Assembly: GCA_947175575.1 (NCBI GenBank)
Contig: CAMWNG010000017.1
Location: 1-32,454 of the forward strand
DNA: 32,454 nt
From: an uncultured Bacteroidales bacterium
Lineage (GTDB): Bacteria; Bacteroidota; Bacteroidia; Bacteroidales; Muribaculaceae
Reading direction: 5' to 3'
Part shown: in pieces, positions 1-6,477 of the stretch
How the letters are laid out: each line of letters starts with the position of its first letter
Position numbering within the stretch: position 1 is the stretch's first letter
The notes under the pieces: model-generated
The model's input: only the letters and a program-made list of their open reading frames with translations
What the model was told of the DNA's origin: nothing
Databases searched by the model: none
Position numbers and translations under genes: made by a program

Positions 1-54
1 GTTACCCTCAACGGTTTTCAAGACCGCCGCAATCGACCACTCTGCCATCTCTCC
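1..54 (-). tRNA. tRNA-Ser (UGA), truncated at the window edge
   Basis: Read on the minus strand from position 54, the sequence starts GGAGAGATGGCAGAGTGG, a typical bacterial tRNA-Ser 5' end with a D-arm. An anticodon stem-loop follows with loop CTTGAAA (16-22), so the anticodon is TGA (18-20) and UCA codons are read. The start of the long variable arm (TGAGGGTAAC) is visible; the T-arm and acceptor 3' strand lie outside the window. A consensus promoter lies just upstream. Confidence 0.93.
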
Positions 55-64
55 GATTGCGGTG

Positions 65-96
65 CAAAGGTACGTGTTTTTTTTGAGTTGACCAAA
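65..96 (-). promoter_or_regulatory. Bacteroidota-type promoter of tRNA-Ser
   Basis: On the minus strand a -33 element TTTG (93-96) and a -7 element TACCTTTG (65-72) are separated by exactly 20 bases. This matches the Bacteroidota primary-sigma consensus TTTG-N19-21-TAnnTTTG. The mature tRNA 5' end lies 10 bases after the -7 box, so only a few leader bases would need removal. Confidence 0.85.
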
Positions 97-125
97 TTTT
101 TGAGCATTTTTTCAAAATTTTATGT

Positions 126-149
126 TTGGTTGTGTGGTTGGTTGTGTGG
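126..149. repeat. Two tandem 12-bp units (TTGGTTGTGTGG)
   Basis: Two perfect adjacent copies of TTGGTTGTGTGG (126-137 and 138-149) lie in the 236-base gap between the tRNA and the first protein gene. No function is apparent. The rest of that gap is AT-rich, apart from the promoter-like module at 171-243. Confidence 0.7.
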
Positions 150-170
150 ATGTGTTCCCCTGTATCGAGG

Positions 171-243
171 GCCGGTAATATGCGGCTACGTTGACATTTT
201 TATTATGTCGGGGCATGAATTTCGTGATTTTTATGTAAATTTG
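171..243 (+). promoter_or_regulatory. Promoter-like module upstream of the TPR-AraC regulator, shared with 6369-6440
   Basis: The segment ends in TAAATTTG (236-243), a match to the Bacteroidota -7 consensus TAnnTTTG, 47 bases before the TTG start at 291. No TTTG is found at the expected -33 spacing. The last 51 bases (193-243) align without gaps to 6390-6440 with 41 identities, and similarity continues leftward through CGGTAATaTGCGG with a one-base offset. A shared promoter that depends on an activator is the simplest reading, but it is unproven. Confidence 0.6.
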
Positions 244-290
244 TAAAATAATTTCTGAACCGAGCATAAATATTTATAGATATAACCATC

Positions 291-1952
291 TTGTTTTCAA
301 GCGATTTGCATAATAGCCGGCCACTCAAATCATTTGCTGCACGACATGCGGCAAAGTCGCTGTGTCGGTTTCGCCATGCGCGTATGCTGTCTTATGTGCT
401 TACAGTGGTGCTGATATCGTGTCTTTCGGTATTGTTTTCGTGCAAAAAAGCGGAGAAAGTCCGCTCCGAAGATGCCGACGAGTCGTTGCGGCAGGTGCTT
501 TATGTACAGTGGCTCTATAACACACATCCGGCAGAGGATATCGTCCCGGAAATAACCGCTGTGATTGACAGTATGCGCGGTGAAGGGCGTAATTCATATT
601 ATTTTGCGGCACTCAATATTCTGATAGACCGTCTGTTTTCGGATGGCCGGTATGCCGAGGCAGATTCGCTGGCAGTCAGGATGGAGGAGGAGGCTCTTGC
701 CGACAGCGACTCAATTTCGATGGCTATGGCATGCCGGGTGAGAGCGCAGATGTATTATAAGTTGTCGCAACCCTCGCGGGCTCTGAAAGAGCTTGAACCG
801 GCTCTGCGCTACATAACCAATCCGTATCTCAGCTGCTCCGGTTTCGGGACGGCCACAAGCAATCAGGAGTGGATGTGGATTATCGCGCGCGAGCTGGAGG
901 ATACGATGAAGATGAATCAGGCTGGAATGGAATATGCACGTTTGGTGGATGAAAACTCGGTGATCAATAATTGGACGGATCCAACGGGACATTATCCGGT
1001 GAGTGCATTGGCGTTTAAAGCCGAGGATGCATTTCTTAGAGGAGATTTGCGTCTTGCCAACGAACTGCTTGACAGTGCGTCGGGTAAGGTGAGGCCCGAT
1101 TTGCCCTCGCGGGCCTACGAACATCTGTACACAGTGCGTTGCAGAGTTAGGGCTGCGTATGGCGATTGGGCCGGTGCAACGGCGGATGCTGATACGCTGC
1201 TGCGCACCCACCGCGATTTCCCTTGGTTCTATCTCAAGGATTTGCTCCTTAAAGCGGAAATACTGAATATGGCAGGCAAACACGAAGAGAGTGCGCGTGC
1301 CTATTCGCAATACATAGCGTTCCATGACTCACTGACAAATCTGATAACAGACAAGCGTCTGCACGATCTTTCGGTACTTTACCGCACTGAAATCGATCAG
1401 GAGCAGAAGAGAGCCGATCGCTTCCGGCTTTTCGCTTTCGGATCGGCTATATTTCTGCTGGTAGTACTGCTTGCAATAGCGGTTGCCCACGCTTTCCGCG
1501 AGAAAAGACGTATCAGGATTCTTGTCGAACGGCTTAAGGAACTCGACCGCGCGTCGGAGAACGGATCCCACATCGCGCCGGGCGGTGGCAACGCGGAAAT
1601 GTTGCCTATCGATCGTATAGACCATTATATGCTCGTCGAGCAGCCGTATACAAACCCCGCGCTGAGCCGGAAAGAGCTTGCCGAGTATGTCGGGATATCA
1701 CAGGATGCGTTCGGGCGGCTTGTAAAAACAGAAAAAGGAATGACTGTGCATGCCTACATCAATTCATTCCGTCTTGAAGAAGCGAGAAAAACTCTGGGTT
1801 CAGATTCCGCCGAAACAATTGCCGAGATGGCGGTAAGGCTTGGATTCGGCACCTCACGCACATTCCAGAGGGCATTCAAGGAGCGATATAATATGTCGCC
1901 GACGCAATACAGAGAAGCTGCCAGGGAAATTGAAGCTTCTGAAAACCAGTAG
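291..1952 (+). CDS. Membrane-spanning TPR / AraC-type helix-turn-helix regulator
   Basis: This is a predicted one-component transcription factor that crosses the inner membrane. Residues 32-50 form a hydrophobic signal or anchor segment ending LFSC. Residues 60-375 are helical with TPR-like repeats and should lie in the periplasm. A strong membrane span follows at about 380-402, then a basic linker and a C-terminal AraC/XylS DNA-binding domain (about 454-545) with two HTH motifs, the second containing IAEMAVRLGFGTSRTFQRAF. This layout is common in Bacteroidota. The start is uncertain: TTG at 291 gives 553 residues and lies 47 bases after the -7-like box; ATG at 384 gives 522 residues and starts right at the hydrophobic segment. 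TTG is preferred because coding-like base composition begins near 310. The lipoprotein and cstA genes follow on the same strand and are plausible targets, by position only. Confidence 0.85.
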   Translation: MFSSDLHNSRPLKSFAARHAAKSLCRFRHARMLSYVLTVVLISCLSVLFSCKKAEKVRSEDADESLRQVLYVQWLYNTHPAEDIVPEITAVIDSMRGEGRNSYYFAALNILIDRLFSDGRYAEADSLAVRMEEEALADSDSISMAMACRVRAQMYYKLSQPSRALKELEPALRYITNPYLSCSGFGTATSNQEWMWIIARELEDTMKMNQAGMEYARLVDENSVINNWTDPTGHYPVSALAFKAEDAFLRGDLRLANELLDSASGKVRPDLPSRAYEHLYTVRCRVRAAYGDWAGATADADTLLRTHRDFPWFYLKDLLLKAEILNMAGKHEESARAYSQYIAFHDSLTNLITDKRLHDLSVLYRTEIDQEQKRADRFRLFAFGSAIFLLVVLLAIAVAHAFREKRRIRILVERLKELDRASENGSHIAPGGGNAEMLPIDRIDHYMLVEQPYTNPALSRKELAEYVGISQDAFGRLVKTEKGMTVHAYINSFRLEEARKTLGSDSAETIAEMAVRLGFGTSRTFQRAFKERYNMSPTQYREAAREIEASENQ

Positions 1953-2097
1953 TTTGAAAATTGTCGCACTGCCCGGGCGTTTTTGTCGCATGGAAAATTA
2001 CGTCCGCTATGGCTAATATCGCTATTTTTGCGAACTAAAACTCCCGAGTGAGTAGATAGATTCTTTAGCCATACATTTCTTATAATCGTCATTGTTT

Positions 2098-4836
2098 ATG
2101 AAAAGGATTCTGTTCGTTTTTCTCTGTTGCGTTTGTACCGCTTTGTTCCACTCGTGTTCCGATGATGTTCCGGAAATTCAAAATCCTGCCGGTGAGGTTG
2201 TCGAGACCGAGGACGGTATCATGAGTTCATTCTATGTGGCCAACAATACCGGCAACAGCTACAATGAGCAGACTCCCGTAGAGTTCGAGCTGATCGATCC
2301 GACTAACCAGACGATCTATTCATACGGCGGAACCATGCAGTCGGTGCGCGATCAGCTGGTCAACGGCAGCGACAATGTGCTGCATTGCGCCATCCTTCTC
2401 GGTGACAAAAATATTCCCGACGGTCATTATTATATAACTATCATGATTGACGGAGAGGTGAAATCATCCGGTCACTATGTCGACATTACAGATAATGTCA
2501 TCACGCCGATAAAAGGTGCCCAATACACTTATTCGGACCTCGAGGGTGAAGGATCGGAGCAGAATCCGTACAAAATCAAGAGTGACGCAGACTTTGAATA
2601 TTTCCTGAAAACACTCAAAAGAGACTCTGATCGCGGTTACGGGCGATATTTCGTACTCTGCGCAGACGTTTCGATTGCATCATTCAGCGATAACCCCGAA
2701 ATAGCCGGCGCTGAATTCCAGGGTACGTTCGACGGTCAGAATCATAATGTCAGCGGACTCACGGTCCAAGGACTTAAAATGCCGAATTACACACGCACAG
2801 GCATGTTCTCGGCTATCTTCAATGCTACAGTGAAGAATGTGAATTTCACTGATGTGCTCCTCATGGGCATACCCTCTTACGGCGGTACCGTGGCGGGTTA
2901 TGCAAAGGGTAAGAATATCCTTGCAGGCATCAAGGCAAAGGGGCAGGTAGAAGGTGTATCCTATATCGGCGGTCTGATCGGAGCTGCTGACGGTCAGTTG
3001 ACGGTGAGTGACTGCGAACTCGACCTTATCGTTAAAGCCGAAAATTTTGCAGGCGGTGTTATCGGTGCCATGACAGCCTCCGGTGCCTCGGATTTCAACA
3101 ATCTGAAGGTAGAGGGACAGGTGCTCAACGCAAGCAATTCAGGCGGCATCATCGGTATGCTTTCGGGCACGAAGGCGCCCACCTTGGGTTCCATAGCCTG
3201 CTATTCTTATGTTATGGGTAAGGATAACGTAGGCGGCTTCATCGGCTTCATTAACAAGAACACCCCTGTTTTTTCCGCGGATTGTCGTTTCGAAGGCAGG
3301 CGCGATCCTAATTATAGCGTATATGGGGAAGAAAACGTAGGCGGATTCGCAGGATACCTTGACATGAATGGCGCACAGAGTTTCAAGATTGACAAACACA
3401 CACTCTATCTCGACGTAGCAGTCCGCGCCGCAAAAGGTAACGCCGGCGGCCTCCTGGGTTATGCGACAAAAGGATGGATAAATGTCAACAAACTCAATCT
3501 GGCCAAAGCGGAAAATCGTGTGGAATCATCAGGCGACTGCGTAGGTGGAGTTGCCGGATGGCTTGATGGCGTTGGAATCACAGGGCCGGTGCGCATCAAC
3601 GACAAACATGAGCTGCCGAAACCCGCTTCTCTTGCCGATATGTATAATGGCATCGTTATCGGCCACAGCCGTGTGGGGGGCTGCATCGGGTATCTGGATC
3701 AGCAACAGTTCGGGGACCCCTACATGCTGCGAGGCTATGTCACAGGTCTTGCTTGTAAGGCACAAGTGATGGCCACCGGCAATGTTGTCGGCGGCGTGAT
3801 CGGTGAAATATTCGGAGATGCTTCACATTGCGCGTTCCTCGGCAATGTGTCGGGCCCTAATATTGTAGGCGGCGTGGTCGGGAAAGCCCAATATGCCATG
3901 ACTCAGGAACTTTGCGTCAACTATGCAGACATTGACGGGGGCACTTACCAAGGAGGTGTGTGCGGTTACTCGAATCCCGCCAAAGACCCCTTCGGTTACG
4001 ATACGACCATCGGCCACTCGTCTTGTTACAACATCGGCCGTCTGACAAACGGAAAAACCGTAGGTGGAATCGTAGGCTACGCCGGACAGCAAAACAGCAG
4101 TTGTAATTTCTACCTGTACGGATGCGAAAACTATGGCGAGATTGTGGCTGCGGGTTCCGGAGACTATTCCGTAGGTGGAATAGCCGGTGATATCGACAAT
4201 GATGATACAAAAGTGGAATGGTGTTACAACTATGCCGATGTATCAAGCAAAAACGTACAGTTTGTCATCGGTGGCGTCGTGGGCAGGTTAGGCCGCGAAC
4301 AGATTACACAGAACTACCTGCACGTGGTGGGCTGTCTGAACATGGGCACCATATCGTGTGACAAATCCTCAACCAAACTGGGCGGTGTGATCGGTCATAT
4401 GCTCTACGGCGGCGAGGGCATGATAGCCGGATGCGTAAACTGGGGCGACATTCCCTGCGACCAGAAAGACGACACCGGAGGTATTCTCGGCTGCGCCACA
4501 TCGTTCAACTACATAAGCCGTAACTGGAACCGCGGAAACATAGCCCACGGCAATGCCATAGTGGGCACACACAAGCCCGGCACGATCTTTGACCATCGCG
4601 GAAACTACTATCTCGAAGGCACCGGTGGCAATTGGCCCAGCTCCACTTCTGTGCCGGCTGATGCCGTAACTCAAAAATCTTCCTATCCCGAACTGCCGTT
4701 CAATGACCATCCAGACTATTTCAACTGGATGGGCGAACATTATTACATGAGTTCCAACGGCCCGATTCCTTTCTACTTCAACTTTGTGCATTGGGATGTG
4801 GACAAGCTCCGGCCCGAAGGATGGAAAATCTACTGA
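2098..4836 (+). CDS. Large surface lipoprotein with 17 GLUG-type repeats
   Basis: The 912-residue product starts MKRILFVFLC and has a lipoprotein signal with acceptor Cys20 followed by SDD, an acidic stretch of the kind that directs Bacteroidota lipoproteins to the cell surface. Residues about 30-150 look like a beta-sandwich region. From about 155 (GEGSEQNPYKI) the protein becomes repetitive, with 17 copies of a GG(V/I)xG core between residues 262 and 795, spaced about 25-50 residues apart. This is the GLUG pattern found in adhesin-like, probably beta-solenoid, proteins. The ligand is unknown. ATG at 2098 is chosen over TTG at 2092 because it places the basic residues directly at the N-terminus. 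The gene starts 145 bases after the regulator, and cstA follows after 13 bases, so the two may share a transcript. Confidence 0.85.
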   Translation: MKRILFVFLCCVCTALFHSCSDDVPEIQNPAGEVVETEDGIMSSFYVANNTGNSYNEQTPVEFELIDPTNQTIYSYGGTMQSVRDQLVNGSDNVLHCAILLGDKNIPDGHYYITIMIDGEVKSSGHYVDITDNVITPIKGAQYTYSDLEGEGSEQNPYKIKSDADFEYFLKTLKRDSDRGYGRYFVLCADVSIASFSDNPEIAGAEFQGTFDGQNHNVSGLTVQGLKMPNYTRTGMFSAIFNATVKNVNFTDVLLMGIPSYGGTVAGYAKGKNILAGIKAKGQVEGVSYIGGLIGAADGQLTVSDCELDLIVKAENFAGGVIGAMTASGASDFNNLKVEGQVLNASNSGGIIGMLSGTKAPTLGSIACYSYVMGKDNVGGFIGFINKNTPVFSADCRFEGRRDPNYSVYGEENVGGFAGYLDMNGAQSFKIDKHTLYLDVAVRAAKGNAGGLLGYATKGWINVNKLNLAKAENRVESSGDCVGGVAGWLDGVGITGPVRINDKHELPKPASLADMYNGIVIGHSRVGGCIGYLDQQQFGDPYMLRGYVTGLACKAQVMATGNVVGGVIGEIFGDASHCAFLGNVSGPNIVGGVVGKAQYAMTQELCVNYADIDGGTYQGGVCGYSNPAKDPFGYDTTIGHSSCYNIGRLTNGKTVGGIVGYAGQQNSSCNFYLYGCENYGEIVAAGSGDYSVGGIAGDIDNDDTKVEWCYNYADVSSKNVQFVIGGVVGRLGREQITQNYLHVVGCLNMGTISCDKSSTKLGGVIGHMLYGGEGMIAGCVNWGDIPCDQKDDTGGILGCATSFNYISRNWNRGNIAHGNAIVGTHKPGTIFDHRGNYYLEGTGGNWPSSTSVPADAVTQKSSYPELPFNDHPDYFNWMGEHYYMSSNGPIPFYFNFVHWDVDKLRPEGWKIY

Positions 4837-4849
4837 TTGATTTAACTTT

Positions 4850-6307
4850 ATGACCTCTTTCTTAATCGCCCTTGCGGCACTTGTCGCCGGATATTTCTTC
4901 TACGGCTCACTTGTCGAAAAGATATTTAAGACAGACCCGACGCGACCCACACCCGCCTCTGCCATGGCGGACGGCATCGACTTTGTAGCGATGCCGACAT
5001 GGAAAGTATACCTTATTCAGTTTCTCAACATAGCCGGAGTTGGACCGATCTTCGGTGCCATCATGGGCGTGATGTACGGGCCCGCGGCATTCCTGTGGAT
5101 TGTGCTCGGCACCATCTTCGCCGGAGCTGTACACGACTTCATTTCAGGAATGATATCGGTAAGACTTGGAGGTAAATCGCTTCCGGAAATTGTCGGTTCG
5201 GAACTTGGCCGGAAAATCAAGATGATAATGAGCATCTTCACCTGCGTGCTGCTCGTGATGGTGATAGCGGTGTTTGTACGCACTCCGGCCAATCTTCTCG
5301 CTTCCCTCACACCGGAACATCTGGACGCCACGTTCTGGGCAATCTGCATTTTCCTGTATTATATATTGGCCACCCTGCTTCCGGTGGATAAACTGATCGG
5401 CAATCTTTATCCCGTTTTCGGGTTTGCGCTGCTTTTCATGGCTGTGGGAATTATGGGTTACATGATGTTTGGCGGGGTACACATTCCCGATGGTTTTTCT
5501 GAGGGTCTGTTTAACCGACATCCTTCCGGTGAGGCGGCTCCGATCTTTCCGATGATGTGCATCTCCATAGCCTGCGGGGCAATTTCCGGTTTTCATGCCA
5601 CACAAAGTCCTATGATGGCCCGTTGTCTCAACAATGAGAAACACGGGCGTAAGGTGTTCTACGGTGCTATGGTATCCGAAGGCATCGTAGCCCTGATTTG
5701 GGCCGCGGCGGCTATCGCGTTTACCGGTGGTTATGACAAATTAGCCGCATACATGGCTGCTAACGGTCAGGATGCGGGCATTCTCGTGCATGAAGTATGC
5801 GTAAAATGGCTGGGAGCTTTCGGAGGTGTGCTCGCAATCCTGGGAGTAATCGCAGCCCCGGTCACGACAGGCGACACAGCCATGCGAAGCCTACGACTGA
5901 TCATAGCAGACGCGCTGAATATCAGTCAGAAGCGGCTCGTCAAACGCCTGCTTGTCACCTTGCCTATAATCGCCGTGAGCTATGTGCTGCTGAAAGTCAA
6001 CTTCGATATTCTCTGGAGATATTTCGCGTGGTGTAATCAGACGCTTTCCGTCTTTACGCTCTGGGCTTGCAGTGTCTATCTTGCCCGTTACCGTAAAGCG
6101 TATCTGATCACTGCCTTACCGGCGATGTTCATGACCGCGCTTTGTGTCACTTTCATCTGTTATGCTCCGACAGGCAGTTATGTTGAAGGCGTCGGTCTGC
6201 CACTCGTCTATTCCGAAAGCATGGGTTTGCTTGCCGCGCTCGTATGCACCGCCGTATTCCTCTATTGGAAGCGTAAGCTTGACTCAGAGATAATCGTTTT
6301 TGATTGA
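4850..6307 (+). CDS. cstA: CstA-family carbon starvation transporter
   Basis: The 485-residue, highly hydrophobic protein has a dozen or more predicted membrane spans. It carries the CstA family core near residues 60-110, including NIAGVGPIFGAIMGVMYGP and GAVHDFISGMISVR, and the conserved GFHATQSPMMARC segment near 245. In Enterobacteria, CstA and its paralogue BtsT move pyruvate, and peptide uptake has also been proposed. The substrate here is inferred from the family only. The protein is of the short form, about 200 residues shorter than E. coli CstA. It starts 13 bases after the GLUG lipoprotein gene. The end of transcription is unclear, because only weak GC-rich complementarity is seen near 6333-6350. 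Confidence 0.92.
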   Translation: MTSFLIALAALVAGYFFYGSLVEKIFKTDPTRPTPASAMADGIDFVAMPTWKVYLIQFLNIAGVGPIFGAIMGVMYGPAAFLWIVLGTIFAGAVHDFISGMISVRLGGKSLPEIVGSELGRKIKMIMSIFTCVLLVMVIAVFVRTPANLLASLTPEHLDATFWAICIFLYYILATLLPVDKLIGNLYPVFGFALLFMAVGIMGYMMFGGVHIPDGFSEGLFNRHPSGEAAPIFPMMCISIACGAISGFHATQSPMMARCLNNEKHGRKVFYGAMVSEGIVALIWAAAAIAFTGGYDKLAAYMAANGQDAGILVHEVCVKWLGAFGGVLAILGVIAAPVTTGDTAMRSLRLIIADALNISQKRLVKRLLVTLPIIAVSYVLLKVNFDILWRYFAWCNQTLSVFTLWACSVYLARYRKAYLITALPAMFMTALCVTFICYAPTGSYVEGVGLPLVYSESMGLLAALVCTAVFLYWKRKLDSEIIVFD

Positions 6308-6368
6308 CGGATTCATGTGATCTTCGGACTTTCGGCCGCCGGATGGCCGGATGCGGAGTGTTGACGGA

Positions 6369-6440
6369 CGGTAATTTGCGGTCGGTTCCGACATTTTTGA
6401 TTTGCCGGTGTAAAAATCTCGTTATTTTTATGTAAATTTG
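6369..6440 (+). promoter_or_regulatory. Promoter-like module of the GHL10 gene, related to 171-243
   Basis: TAAATTTG (6433-6440) matches the -7 consensus and ends 37 bases before the ATG at 6478. The 51 bases 6390-6440 match 193-243 at 41 positions, including a run of 16 identical bases, TTTTTATGTAAATTTG. As in the first copy, no TTTG lies at -33. The remainder of the 170-base gap after cstA shows nothing else that could be recognised. Confidence 0.6.
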
Positions 6441-6477
6441 CACAGAGTTATCTACAGAACAATTTTTACTGTTAACC

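Noticed and set aside
711-1325. 204-codon minus-strand frame opposite the TPR domain of the regulator
   Set aside because: Its composition is typical of an antisense shadow, and it has no initiation signal or homology.
6308-6368. GC-rich complementarity after cstA as a terminator
   Set aside because: Only short stems such as CGGCC/GGCCG form, and no T-run follows. It is too weak to list as a terminator.
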